From: Gammaproteobacteria bacterium
Lineage (GTDB): Bacteria; Pseudomonadota; Gammaproteobacteria; SZUA-152
Length of the DNA: 40,647 nucleotides
Assembly: GCA_029882975.1 (NCBI GenBank)
Contig: JAOUJW010000044.1
Span: forward strand, 1 to 40,647
Direction of reading: 5' to 3'
Under the pieces are notes generated by a model, which was given only the letters and a program-made list of their open reading frames with translations, was not told the origin of the DNA and did no database searches. The first letter of the stretch is position 1. The number at the start of each line of letters is the position of its first letter. The position numbers and the translations under genes are program-made. Below, in pieces: positions 15,620-23,720 of the stretch.

Positions 15620-16897
15620 ATGAGCGATGATAAACACAATAAGGGTGATGATAGCGGGAAATTGCTGTATTGCTCTTTCTGTGGCAAGAGTCAGCATGAA
15701 GTTAGAAAACTAATTGCTGGACCCTCAGTATTTGTCTGTGACGAGTGCGTCGAGCTTTGCAACGACATTATTCGCGAAGAAGTTGAAGACAAATCCTCTA
15801 ACTTGGGTGGCAGTAAACTTCCCACGCCTAGAGAAATCAACGAAATACTGGACGAATATGTTATCGGCCAGCCCCGAGCCAAGAAAATTCTTTCCGTAGC
15901 CGTTTACAATCATTACAAACGATTGGAAGCCGGCCAGAAAAAAGACGATGTGGAACTGGCCAAAAGCAATATTTTGCTCATTGGTCCTACCGGTAGTGGT
16001 AAAACCCTGCTGGCGGAGACTTTGGCACGATTGTTAAATGTTCCTTTTACCATCGCTGATGCCACCACACTCACCGAAGCGGGTTACGTGGGTGAGGATG
16101 TGGAAAACATCATTCAGAAGTTGCTGCAAAAATGTGACTATGACGTGGAAAAAGCCCAAACCGGTATTGTCTATATCGATGAAATCGACAAGATTTCCAG
16201 AAAATCCGACAATCCCTCCATTACCAGAGACGTTTCCGGCGAAGGCGTACAGCAAGCTCTACTGAAACTCATTGAAGGTACCATTGCTTCCGTGCCGCCT
16301 CAGGGTGGGCGTAAACATCCACAGCAGGAGTTTCTCCAGGTCAATACGGCCAATATCCTGTTTATTTGCGGCGGTGCATTTGACGGTCTGGACCGTGTTA
16401 TTCGCGATCGTTCCGAAAAGAGCGGTATCGGATTCTCAGCACAAGTGCAAAGCAAAGAAGATAAGAAAAGTATCGGCGAAGTACTGGAAAATGTCGCTCC
16501 TGAGGATTTGACCAAATACGGTTTGATTCCCGAATTCGTAGGTCGGTTACCGGTTTTGGCCACTTTAAAAGAGTTGGACGAAGATGCGCTGGTACGAATT
16601 CTTACCGAACCCAAAAACGCCATTACCAAGCAATACGGCAAGTTGTTTGAAATGGAAAGCTGCGAGCTGGAATTTCGCACTGAAGGCTTATACGCCGTGG
16701 CCCGAAAGGCTATGGAACGTAAGACCGGTGCTCGTGGTTTACGTTCCATCCTGGAAAGCGTGCTTCTGGATACCATGTACGATCTTCCGTCTATGGAAGG
16801 TTTGTGCAAAGTAGTTATCGACGAAGATGTTATCGAGAACAAATCCAAGCCGTTGTTGATGTTTGAAGGCGAGCAAAGCCGGGCTGCATCCGATTAA
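15620..16897 (+). CDS. clpX: ATP-dependent Clp protease ATP-binding subunit
   Basis: ClpX unfolds tagged substrates and feeds them to ClpP. The 425-residue protein begins with a zinc-binding domain (C18, C21, C40, C43). The AAA+ module has Walker A GPTGSGKT, Walker [11 protein letters not shown], the pore loop GYVGEDV and the IGF-type loop GIGF used for ClpP docking. Length is normal. GAGG lies six bases before ATG. The 159-bp gap from clpP could contain a separate promoter, which I cannot identify with certainty. Confidence 0.97.
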   Translation: MSDDKHNKGDDSGKLLYCSFCGKSQHEVRKLIAGPSVFVCDECVELCNDIIREEVEDKSSNLGGSKLPTPREINEILDEYVIGQPRAKKILSVAVYNHYKRLEAGQKKDDVELAKSNILLIGPTGSGKTLLAETLARLLNVPFTIADATTLTEAGYVGEDVENIIQKLLQKCDYDVEKAQTGIVYIDEIDKISRKSDNPSITRDVSGEGVQQALLKLIEGTIASVPPQGGRKHPQQEFLQVNTANILFICGGAFDGLDRVIRDRSEKSGIGFSAQVQSKEDKKSIGEVLENVAPEDLTKYGLIPEFVGRLPVLATLKELDEDALVRILTEPKNAITKQYGKLFEMESCELEFRTEGLYAVARKAMERKTGARGLRSILESVLLDTMYDLPSMEGLCKVVIDEDVIENKSKPLLMFEGEQSRAASD

Positions 16898-16976
16898 GCA
16901 GACAACTCTTCTTAAAACGAGGTAGATTTCCCATTAACATCAAGGGTTATCGGTTCCATCAATCTTCACACTTCCC

Positions 16977-17005
16977 CTTGAAGTTAGGTATGTGTGTCCA
17001 CACAT
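16977..17005 (+). promoter_or_regulatory. Candidate sigma32 (heat-shock) promoter of lon, with overlapping dyad
   Basis: CTTGAAG (16977-16983) is a near-perfect sigma32 -35 box. After 14 bases comes CCACACAT, which matches five of seven informative positions of CCCCATNT. It lies 76 bp before lon, a heat-shock gene in many relatives. A perfect dyad TGTGTG-TC-CACACA (16991-17004) overlaps the -10 element and could be an operator. Confidence 0.45.
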
Positions 17006-17022
17006 TAATTAACACGGTAGTA

Positions 17023-17057
17023 AACCGGAGCTTCGCGATTGGCTGAAAACTCCGGTT
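17023..17057 (+). other. Hairpin in the lon leader
   Basis: AACCGGAG (17023-17030) pairs perfectly with CTCCGGTT (17050-17057) around a 19-base loop, ending 24 bases before the lon start codon. No T-run follows, so it is more likely an mRNA leader structure than a terminator. Confidence 0.5.
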
Positions 17058-17081
17058 ACAGTTCACTTAAAGGGGAAACGA

Positions 17082-19529
17082 ATGTCTGATCAGGGTGCTA
17101 TTTCCAATGTGATTAACGACCAAATGCAGGTAATGCCTGTGTTGCCCCTAAGGGATGTGGTCGTGTACCCCTACATGGTTATTCCGCTATTTGTGGGTAG
17201 AGACAAATCCATCCTGGCTTTGGAAACGGCCATGGATGAAGACAAGCAAATCTTATTAGTGGCACAAAAAAATGCCTCTCAGGACGAGCCCGAAGTGGAT
17301 GATTTATACCGCATCGGTACCGTTGCTAATATTCTTCAATTGTTGAAACTGCCTGATGGCACTATCAAAGTCCTGGTTGAAGGCAACCAACGAGCAAAAA
17401 TCCTCAATATTCTAAGCTCTGAAGAGTATTTCAGTGCCCAAATTTCTCTGTTTGATGTCCAGGATGACGAACAGCTGGATGAGCGCGAATGCGAGGTGTT
17501 GATGCGCTCCGTGCTGGCGCAGTTTGATCAGTACGTTAAATTAAGCAAAAAAGTACCCCCTGAAATACTCAGCTCTTTAAGCAGTATTGAAGAGCCGGGC
17601 CGCTTGGCTGACACCATCGCTGCGCATATGTCCTTAAAAATTGACGAAAAGCAAAAAATTCTTGAGATGGCCGATTTGCGCGAACGGTTGGAGCATCTCA
17701 TTGGTTTGATGGAAGCAGAAATTGATTTGTTACAAGTTGAGAAGCGCATTCGTGGCCGCGTCAAACGTCAGATGGAAAAGAGTCAGCGCGAGTATTATCT
17801 TAATGAGCAAATGAAGGCCATCCAGAAAGAACTGGGTGACTTGGATGAAGGTCATAACGAATTGGACGATTTGGCCAGGAAAATCGAAAAAGCCGGTATG
17901 TCCAAAGAAGCTCAGACCAAAGCGGAGTCTGAATTAAACAAACTCAAAATGATGTCACCCATGTCTGCAGAAGCGACAGTGGTTAGAAATTATATCGATT
18001 GGATTGTTAATGTACCGTGGAAAAAACGTTCCAAAGTACGCCACAATCTGGTGGAAGCCGAAGATGTGCTTGAGGCGGATCACTACGGATTAGAGAAAGT
18101 TAAGGAACGCATTTTGGAATATTTGGCCGTGCAGCAAAGAGCCAAAAAGGTTAAAGGTCCTATTTTGTGTCTGGTTGGACCTCCCGGCGTGGGTAAAACC
18201 TCCCTGGGTAAGTCCATTGCTCGAGCCACTAATCGCAAGTTTATTCGCATGGCATTGGGTGGCGTGCGTGACGAAGCGGAAATCCGCGGTCATCGTCGTA
18301 CCTATATTGGTTCCATGCCTGGTAAGATTATTCAAAACCTGTCTAAAGTGGAAACACGTAACCCACTGTTTTTGCTGGATGAAATTGATAAGATGGCAAT
18401 GGATTTTCGCGGTGATCCGGCTTCGGCTTTGCTGGAGGTTTTGGACCCGGAGCAAAATCACACCTTTAACGATCATTACCTGGAAGTGGACTACGATTTG
18501 TCCGATGTCATGTTTGTTGCTACGGCTAATACCATGAACATTCCGGGGCCCTTGTTGGATCGAATGGAAGTCATTCGATTATCCGGTTATACCGAAGACG
18601 AGAAGGTGAACATTGCAATTCGCTATTTGGTGCCCAAACAACGCAAGTCCAACGGCTTGAAAAAAGAGGAAATCGAAATTTCCGAGGCAGCCATCCGTGA
18701 CATTATTCGTTATTACACCCGCGAAGCCGGAGTGCGTAATCTGGAGCGGGAAATTTCCAAACTTTGCCGTAAGGTCGTTAAGGAAATTCTGTTGCAGGAG
18801 AAAAGTGGGGCCGAGGTTGCACAAATCAGTATTGATATCGATGGTTTGGAGCACTATTTGGGTGTGAAACGCCATCGATTCGGGTTGGCCGAAGAAAAGG
18901 ATCAACTGGGTCAGGTTACCGGTTTGGCTTGGACAGAAGTGGGTGGGGATTTGCTCACCATCGAAGCGGTGATGCTGCAGGGTAAAGGCAAACATGTGAT
19001 TACCGGCCAATTGGGCGACGTCATGAAGGAATCGGTTCAAGCCGCCATGAGTGTGGTGCGTAGTCGTGCGAAAATGCTGGGTATTAAATCTCCGGACTTT
19101 TATGAGACCAACGATATCCATATCCATGTGCCCGAGGGCGCAGTACCCAAAGACGGTCCCAGCGCCGGTGTGGGCATGTGCACGGCCATTGTGTCAGTGT
19201 TAACCGGTATCCCGGTTAGGGCAGACGTAGCCATGACGGGCGAAATCACCTTACGGGGTGAGGTGCTTCCCATCGGCGGATTGAAGGAAAAACTGTTGGC
19301 TGCCCACCGGGGTGGAATTAAAACGGTATTAATTCCCGAAGAAAACGGTAGGGATCTAGCTGAGATTCCCGACAACATAAAAGAAAGTTTGGATATTCGT
19401 ACTGTTAAATGGATAGATCAAGTATTGGAACTGGCTTTAACAGCCCAACCCAAGCCGCTGGAGGATGAAGTCCCTTTGGAAAAGTCCTCCGGTCCGGAAG
19501 AAGAAAGTAATAGTTTACAAAGGCATTGA
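17082..19529 (+). CDS. lon: ATP-dependent protease La
   Basis: Lon degrades misfolded and regulatory proteins. The 815-residue protein contains the N-terminal LAN domain ([20 protein letters not shown]), a coiled-coil linker, an AAA+ domain with Walker A GPPGVGKT near residue 366 and Walker B FLLDEIDK, and the protease domain with the Ser-Lys dyad S694 ([10 protein letters not shown]) and K737 ([14 protein letters not shown]). AAAGGGGAAAC provides a strong ribosome-binding site. It follows clpX by 184 bp and is followed by a long structured gap before hupB. Confidence 0.98.
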   Translation: MSDQGAISNVINDQMQVMPVLPLRDVVVYPYMVIPLFVGRDKSILALETAMDEDKQILLVAQKNASQDEPEVDDLYRIGTVANILQLLKLPDGTIKVLVEGNQRAKILNILSSEEYFSAQISLFDVQDDEQLDERECEVLMRSVLAQFDQYVKLSKKVPPEILSSLSSIEEPGRLADTIAAHMSLKIDEKQKILEMADLRERLEHLIGLMEAEIDLLQVEKRIRGRVKRQMEKSQREYYLNEQMKAIQKELGDLDEGHNELDDLARKIEKAGMSKEAQTKAESELNKLKMMSPMSAEATVVRNYIDWIVNVPWKKRSKVRHNLVEAEDVLEADHYGLEKVKERILEYLAVQQRAKKVKGPILCLVGPPGVGKTSLGKSIARATNRKFIRMALGGVRDEAEIRGHRRTYIGSMPGKIIQNLSKVETRNPLFLLDEIDKMAMDFRGDPASALLEVLDPEQNHTFNDHYLEVDYDLSDVMFVATANTMNIPGPLLDRMEVIRLSGYTEDEKVNIAIRYLVPKQRKSNGLKKEEIEISEAAIRDIIRYYTREAGVRNLEREISKLCRKVVKEILLQEKSGAEVAQISIDIDGLEHYLGVKRHRFGLAEEKDQLGQVTGLAWTEVGGDLLTIEAVMLQGKGKHVITGQLGDVMKESVQAAMSVVRSRAKMLGIKSPDFYETNDIHIHVPEGAVPKDGPSAGVGMCTAIVSVLTGIPVRADVAMTGEITLRGEVLPIGGLKEKLLAAHRGGIKTVLIPEENGRDLAEIPDNIKESLDIRTVKWIDQVLELALTAQPKPLEDEVPLEKSSGPEEESNSLQRH

Positions 19530-19533
19530 TAAT

Positions 19534-19557
19534 ACTTGCCTGCCGTAGCAGGCAAGT
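19534..19557. repeat. Perfect inverted repeat after lon
   Basis: ACTTGCCTGC-CGTA-GCAGGCAAGT is a 10-bp perfect stem with a tetraloop, five bases after the lon stop codon. It lacks a T-run on either side, so it may protect the lon 3' end rather than terminate transcription. Confidence 0.7.
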
Positions 19558-19590
19558 AACAGCAAATGCCTCTCTCGGCCGGTCGCTATC

Positions 19591-19667
19591 GGCATCCGTG
19601 CCTGTCGCGACACTATCTCATCCGTGAGCGTCGTCCGCGGCCTTTGAGGCATAATGCCATCCATGGC
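19591..19667. repeat. Cluster of three 12-nt mini-hairpins
   Basis: GGCA-TCCG-TGCC (19591-19602), CTCA-TCCG-TGAG (19617-19628) and GCCA-TCCA-TGGC (19656-19667) share four-bp arms and a TCCG/TCCA centre although the arms differ. The different arms with the same loop suggest selection on hairpin shape, as in REP-like intergenic palindromes. Confidence 0.6.
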
Positions 19668-19757
19668 AAAAAAAAGAGAGAGGGATGGGGGGTGGGGGTG
19701 CAGAGGCGGTTTTCTTGAGATTATCGAGTGACTCCTTGTTAACTTTTGGTTATTTCC

Positions 19758-19787
19758 TTGACAGATATTCACAGCCATTGGTATAAA
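19758..19787 (+). promoter_or_regulatory. Promoter of hupB
   Basis: A perfect -35 TTGACA and a -10 TATAAA are separated by 18 bp. Initiation near 19795 would give a leader of about 190 nt before hupB. A second possible promoter, TTAGGT with TATACT 17 bp away, lies a little downstream (about 19803-19831). Confidence 0.65.
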
Positions 19788-19982
19788 GGCCTCCCGGTTT
19801 TGTTAGGTTGGAGCTTCGGGCTAACTATACTGTCCTCTGCGGATAGTACGGAGATTAGGCTCAACGACGCGAAGCTCGTGCCAGCGTTTTAAGAACCACC
19901 AGGGTAGGGGAAAGGGCTTGGATGCTTGTCGCTCACGTAAGCTACTCTTAATAAACTGTAAAAAAAGAGAGAGGTAACTATT

Positions 19983-20255
19983 TTGAATAAAGCTCAATTG
20001 GTCGATGCAGTTGCTGAAAGCGCAGATATTTCTAAAGCGGCTGCAAACCGTGCAGTGGATGGAATGATTGCCGCTATCTCCGGTGCTCTTAGTGGCGGCG
20101 AACAAGTTTCATTAGTAGGATTTGGTACATTTTTAGTACGTGAAAGAGCGGCCCGAACTGGTCGAAATCCAGCCACTGGCGAACCAATTTCTATCAAAGC
20201 GTCAAAAAATCCTGCATTTAAGGCTGGTAAAGCTCTCAAGGATGCCGTAAACTAG
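19983..20255 (+). CDS. hupB: DNA-binding protein HU, beta type
   Basis: A 90-residue HU protein of exact family length that bends DNA and compacts the nucleoid. It starts [26 protein letters not shown] and the DNA-binding arm ([15 protein letters not shown]) and the end [12 protein letters not shown] are all present. The start codon is TTG, supported by GAGAGAGGT eight bases upstream and by the fixed family N-terminus. It follows lon as in Pseudomonas. The stop lies only 18 bp before tRNA-Val with no terminator between them, so mRNA and tRNAs are probably co-transcribed. Confidence 0.96.
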   Translation: MNKAQLVDAVAESADISKAAANRAVDGMIAAISGALSGGEQVSLVGFGTFLVRERAARTGRNPATGEPISIKASKNPAFKAGKALKDAVN

Positions 20256-20273
20256 CGCGCTTTCAACGGTAGG

Positions 20274-20349
20274 GGGTGCTTAGCTCAGTTGGTAGAGCGT
20301 CGCCCTTACAAGGCGAATGTCGGGGGTTCAAGTCCCTCAGCACCCACCA
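20274..20349 (+). tRNA. tRNA-Val (anticodon UAC)
   Basis: A 76-nt cloverleaf with acceptor GGGTGCT pairing AGCACCC, anticodon TAC in CTTACAA, T-loop GTTCAAGTC and encoded CCA. Confidence 0.97.
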
Positions 20350-20354
20350 AGTTA

Positions 20355-20431
20355 GGAGTGGTAGTTCAGTTGGTTAGAATACCGGCCTGTCACGCCGGGG
20401 GTCGCGGGTTCGAGTCCCGTCCACTCCGCCA
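20355..20431 (+). tRNA. tRNA-Asp (anticodon GUC)
   Basis: A 77-nt cloverleaf with acceptor GGAGTGG pairing CCACTCC, G discriminator, anticodon GTC in CTGTCAC, T-loop GTTCGAGTC and encoded CCA. It lies five bases after tRNA-Val. Confidence 0.97.
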
Positions 20432-20438
20432 AACTAAG

Positions 20439-20475
20439 AAGGCGTTCTGAAGCAGTTTGGAACGCCTTTTTATTT
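20439..20475 (+). terminator. Rho-independent terminator after hupB-tRNA-Val-tRNA-Asp
   Basis: AAGGCGTTC and GAACGCCTT form a perfect nine-bp stem with a 12-base loop, followed by TTTATTT. It is the first terminator after hupB. Confidence 0.9.
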
Positions 20476-20502
20476 GAATAAATCTTTTATTAAAGATATT
20501 GG
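20474..20502 (+). promoter_or_regulatory. Candidate promoter of ppiD
   Basis: TTGAAT and TATTGG are separated by 17 bp, directly after the tRNA terminator. A small palindrome, ATCTTT-TATT-AAAGAT, lies in the spacer. A competing pair (TTAAAG with TATTTT, also 17 bp) overlaps it. Confidence 0.35.
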
Positions 20503-20541
20503 CTAAAGATCCTATTTTAAACTAAACGGTGAATCAGGCTT

Positions 20542-22467
20542 ATGTTGTACGTCATTCGGGAACGCATGCAAGGTTGGATCGCTTGGGCGATTGTTATCAT
20601 ACTGATAGTACCGTTTGCATTGTGGGGTATACAAGAGTACTTCAATGAAGGTGGTCCCCAAGTGGTGGCCAACATCAATGGCGAAGAAATCAAACAGAGT
20701 GCCTATACCGAGGCTTTAAGCCAGGAACGCGGCCTGATGCAGCAACAATTGCAGCAGATGCGCCAGATTTTCGGTGAACAATACGAAATGCCCCTGTCGG
20801 ATGAAGATATCAAGAAGCAGGCGATGGAAAAGCTGATCAACAGCGAACTGTTGCTGCAAAACGCCTCTGATATGGGTTTGCGAATTTCCGATGTTATGGT
20901 GGCCGGTCGAATTCGCTCCTTTGAAGCTTTCCAAGAAGACGGTAAATTTTCTCCTGAATTGTTTAAGAATTTCGCCTCTCGGCAGAATGGTGATTTCGGC
21001 CAGCTGGTGGCTAGGGATATGTTGACGCAGCAAATGCGTAACGCCGTAATGAACAGCGCCCTGGCGACCCCCAAAGACGTGGATCTCATGTTGCGTTTAC
21101 AAGAACAAAAACGCGACGTAGAGTACTTCACACTCACAGCTGCCAAACACAAGCAAGATTCCGATGCCACTGACGAGGCAGTAAAGGCTTATTACGAAGC
21201 GCATAAAACAGAATTCATGAATCCTGAAAAGGTTAGCGTGGAATATGTGGAGCTGTCCGTTGCTGACCTGGGGCAGGCAGTGGAACCCAACGAAGAGGAC
21301 TTGCGTGGTTATTACAAAGATCGCATGGGGCAATACCATGTGCCACCGGAAAGACGGACCAGTCATATCCTGATTTCTGTGGATGAAGGTGCTGATGAAG
21401 CCAAAATCAAAGCCGCAAAGGTTAAAGCGGAAGACATTCGCAAGCAATTACTAAATGGTGCTAAGTTCGAAGATCTGGCGAAAAAACATTCTGACGATCC
21501 CGGTTCTTCAAAGCTGGGTGGTGATATAGGTTTTTTTGGTAAAGGCAACCTGGACCCCAATTACGAAAAAGTCATGTTCGAAATGAAAAAAGGCGATCTG
21601 AGTGAGCCGGTGTTGAGTTCCTTCGGTTTCCATATCATCAAGTTGACGGATGTTCGTGAAGAACAAACCAAACCATTTGAAGCCGTTAAAGCCGAATTGG
21701 CCGCAGAATACAAAAAAGATCAAGCCAATAAAAAATACTTTGAAATGACTGATAAGCTCACCACTTTGGCTTACGAGGTGAATGATTCCTTGCAGGACGC
21801 CGCCGCCGCGGTCGGCTTGCCAATTAAAGAAAGCCCATTGTTTACTCGAAGCGGTATTCCATCCGATAAAATATTTTCCCATCCCAAAGTACTCAAAGCT
21901 GCATTTCAGGATGAGGTGTTAACACAACGTTATAACAGCGATCCTGTAGAAATCGGTGAGCATCATGTGGTTGTGTTGCGAATCAAGGCGCACGAGGAGA
22001 AAAGCCAACGTTCTTATGAAGAAGCCAAAGCCAGTGCAAAGCAAAAATTGCTGGTGGAGAAATCCAAACAAAACGCCAAAGAAAAGGGCGAAGCCGCCAT
22101 TAAGAAATTGTTAGCCGGTGAAACCATGGATGCCATGGCAAAAATTCTGTCTTCGGAGGTTAAAAAAGAAGTTGGCCTGAAACGTACCGACCGTAAAATC
22201 GACATGAATATCGTTAAGCAAGCATTCAAACTCATAAAACCGCAGGCAGACAAAAAGTCCTACGACGGCTTAGTTCTTCCTAACGGCGACTATGTGGTCA
22301 TGGCTGTTACTAAAGTTGAAGAAGCCGACCTGACAGCAATGGATGCAGCCAAGAAAACCAATACCCGACGTAGTTTGACTAATGTTGCCGGCGATACGGA
22401 GTTTGGTACGGTACTCACCAGTTTGAAGGATCGCGCTCGCATCCTAATCCTGGAAGAAAACTTATAA
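20542..22467 (+). CDS. ppiD: Periplasmic folding chaperone PpiD, inner-membrane anchored
   Basis: PpiD sits at the Sec translocon and helps fold exported proteins. The 641-residue protein has a single N-terminal membrane segment (about residues 11-31, GWIAWAIVIILIVPFALWGI), a SurA-like chaperone domain, one parvulin domain at about residues 270-372 (RRTSHILIS to SSFGFHIIKL) and a helical C-terminus. Length is normal for the family. It follows hupB and the two tRNAs, the conserved order. It probably has its own promoter because a strong terminator precedes it. Confidence 0.95.
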   Translation: MLYVIRERMQGWIAWAIVIILIVPFALWGIQEYFNEGGPQVVANINGEEIKQSAYTEALSQERGLMQQQLQQMRQIFGEQYEMPLSDEDIKKQAMEKLINSELLLQNASDMGLRISDVMVAGRIRSFEAFQEDGKFSPELFKNFASRQNGDFGQLVARDMLTQQMRNAVMNSALATPKDVDLMLRLQEQKRDVEYFTLTAAKHKQDSDATDEAVKAYYEAHKTEFMNPEKVSVEYVELSVADLGQAVEPNEEDLRGYYKDRMGQYHVPPERRTSHILISVDEGADEAKIKAAKVKAEDIRKQLLNGAKFEDLAKKHSDDPGSSKLGGDIGFFGKGNLDPNYEKVMFEMKKGDLSEPVLSSFGFHIIKLTDVREEQTKPFEAVKAELAAEYKKDQANKKYFEMTDKLTTLAYEVNDSLQDAAAAVGLPIKESPLFTRSGIPSDKIFSHPKVLKAAFQDEVLTQRYNSDPVEIGEHHVVVLRIKAHEEKSQRSYEEAKASAKQKLLVEKSKQNAKEKGEAAIKKLLAGETMDAMAKILSSEVKKEVGLKRTDRKIDMNIVKQAFKLIKPQADKKSYDGLVLPNGDYVVMAVTKVEEADLTAMDAAKKTNTRRSLTNVAGDTEFGTVLTSLKDRARILILEENL

Positions 22468-22482
22468 GCTTTGTAGAGTAGG

Positions 22483-22602
22483 GTGGGCAAGCTTTTCATG
22501 CCCACGCGGGCGAAAGGTGAGGTTACCCTTACCGTCTGGTTTTTATCGCTTCCTATGGAATCCCGATCAGTCTGCTCGGTGGAATACGTAAACTTTTCCA
22601 CC
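22483..22602. repeat. Two intergenic hairpins of a dispersed-repeat type between ppiD and fabI
   Basis: GTGGGCA and TGCCCAC pair around nine bases at 22483-22505, preceded by GTAGG. GGTGGAA and TTCCACC pair around 11 bases at 22578-22602. Repeats of the form GTAGGGTGGGC...GCCCAC are found in many bacterial intergenic regions, as I recall. The rest of the roughly 300-bp gap holds no gene apart from the fabI terminator at its end. Confidence 0.55.
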
Positions 22603-22700
22603 TTACACAAACAATCGTGCCAATAGCAAAATTTACAGGGTCGGGAGGGTTTTTTGGGGAAGCGTTATGCCCATTCGCCCTGCATGTCGGCGAAAAACAA

Positions 22701-22732
22701 AAATGGCTGCTCGGTTCCCCCGGCAGCCATTT
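22701..22732 (-). terminator. Rho-independent terminator of fabI
   Basis: Reading leftwards, AAATGGCTGC and GCAGCCATTT form a perfect 10-bp stem with a 12-base loop, followed by TTGTTTTT. It lies 36 bp after the fabI stop codon. Confidence 0.85.
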
Positions 22733-22767
22733 CGCATAACAGCCTTAAAAAAGCAAAATGAAACAGC

Positions 22768-23553
22768 TTATCCGAGCTGTCCCATACCCGTAATATTGTA
22801 ACCACCATCCACGTACATAATTTCACCGGAAATCCCGGATGCCAGATCCGAACACAGGAATGCCGCGGCGTTACCTACTTCCTCTATGGTGACGTTACGT
22901 CGCAATGGGGTATTTTGCTCATTGTAATCCAGCATGGCGCGAAAATTCTTAATGCCGGAGGCGGCAAGGGTGCGAATGGGGCCGGCGGAGATGGCATTAA
23001 CGCGAGTGCCTTCGGGACCGAGGCTGGCAGCCATGTAACGTACATTGGCTTCCAGGCTGGCTTTAGCCAATCCCATGACATTGTAGCCGGGCAGAACTCG
23101 TTCTGCACCCAGATAGCTCAGGGTGAGCAGTGAGCCGTTTTGGCCTCGCATCATTTCCCGACCGCCCTTGGCCAGTGCCGAAAAGCTGTATGAACTGATA
23201 TCATGTGCAGTTTTGAAGCCTTCTCGGGTCACGTTGTCCAGATAGTTACCTTCCAGTTCTTCTCTAGGCGCAAAGGCTACAGAGTGTACAATAATATCCA
23301 ACTTGTCCCAGTGTTTATTCAAACCTTCGAAGACCCCTTGGATTTCTTCGTCACTGACGACGTCACAAGGTAATGCGATTTGAGAGCCGCACTCTTCAGC
23401 CATTTTTTCCACTCTGGGTTTTAATTTGTCGTTTTGATAGGTGAAGGCTAAATTGGCACCTTCACGCTGCATCGCCTGGGCAATTCCCCAAGCTATTGAA
23501 CGGTTACTGGCTAACCCTACAATCAGAGCTCGCTTGCCTTGCATAAAACCCAT
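22768..23553 (-). CDS. fabI: Enoyl-[acyl-carrier-protein] reductase (NADH), FabI type
   Basis: FabI performs the last reduction in each cycle of fatty acid elongation. The 261-residue protein is a short-chain dehydrogenase of FabI type with [13 protein letters not shown] as nucleotide-binding motif and catalytic Y147, Y157 and K164 ([20 protein letters not shown]). Length and motifs are standard, with no resistance-type change that I can recognise by eye. AGGAAGGA upstream is a strong ribosome-binding site. It is divergent from the ABC transporter operon. Confidence 0.97.
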   Translation of the reverse strand: MGFMQGKRALIVGLASNRSIAWGIAQAMQREGANLAFTYQNDKLKPRVEKMAEECGSQIALPCDVVSDEEIQGVFEGLNKHWDKLDIIVHSVAFAPREELEGNYLDNVTREGFKTAHDISSYSFSALAKGGREMMRGQNGSLLTLSYLGAERVLPGYNVMGLAKASLEANVRYMAASLGPEGTRVNAISAGPIRTLAASGIKNFRAMLDYNEQNTPLRRNVTIEEVGNAAAFLCSDLASGISGEIMYVDGGYNITGMGQLG

Positions 23554-23588
23554 AGCTACTATCCTTCCTGTTAAGTGACAGGGGGCTA

Positions 23589-23594
23589 ATTATA
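23589..23594 (-). promoter_or_regulatory. -10 box of fabI
   Basis: A perfect TATAAT on the minus strand lies 35 bp before the fabI start. No good -35 box is visible 16-18 bp upstream. Confidence 0.5.
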
Positions 23595-23658
23595 CGCAAA
23601 GCGGGAGAAAAACTGTAGATGGGGTGCTGTGTTTGTCCCCATCGGCCGCAAGCCGGTC

Positions 23659-23664
23659 TATAAT
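23659..23664 (+). promoter_or_regulatory. -10 box of the ABC transporter operon
   Basis: A perfect TATAAT; initiation about seven bases on would fall near 23671. This argues for the GTG start at 23721 rather than the ATG at 23673, which would be almost leaderless. TTGTCC at 23633-23638 is 20 bp away, too far for a strong -35. Confidence 0.45.
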
Positions 23665-23720
23665 TACTGCCTATGGTGTTTACAGACCAATTACAAAAAA
23701 AATACTTAAGGGTTACGTCC

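Larger units (their letters stand above)
19530..19982. other. Hairpin-rich 453-bp gap between lon and hupB
   Basis: No credible gene is present. From left to right it holds a perfect 10-bp hairpin (19534-19557), three small hairpins (19591-19667), a purine-rich tract with G6 and G5 runs (19666-19698), a strong promoter (19758-19787) and a hairpin in the hupB leader (TACTGTCC paired with GGATAGTA, 19828-19848). The left half looks like decayed repeat DNA and the right half is the hupB control region. Confidence 0.6.

Noticed and set aside
16300-16848. Leftward 182-codon frame inside clpX
   Set aside because: It is a shadow of clpX on the other strand with Ser/Arg-rich composition.
19682-19698. 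Canonical four-run G-quadruplex
   Set aside because: Only three separate runs of three or more G are present, so the usual pattern is not met; kept only as a purine tract.
19515-19778. Leftward 87-codon frame between lon and hupB
   Set aside because: It runs through a hairpin array and a purine tract, has biased composition and no ribosome-binding site, and matches nothing I know.
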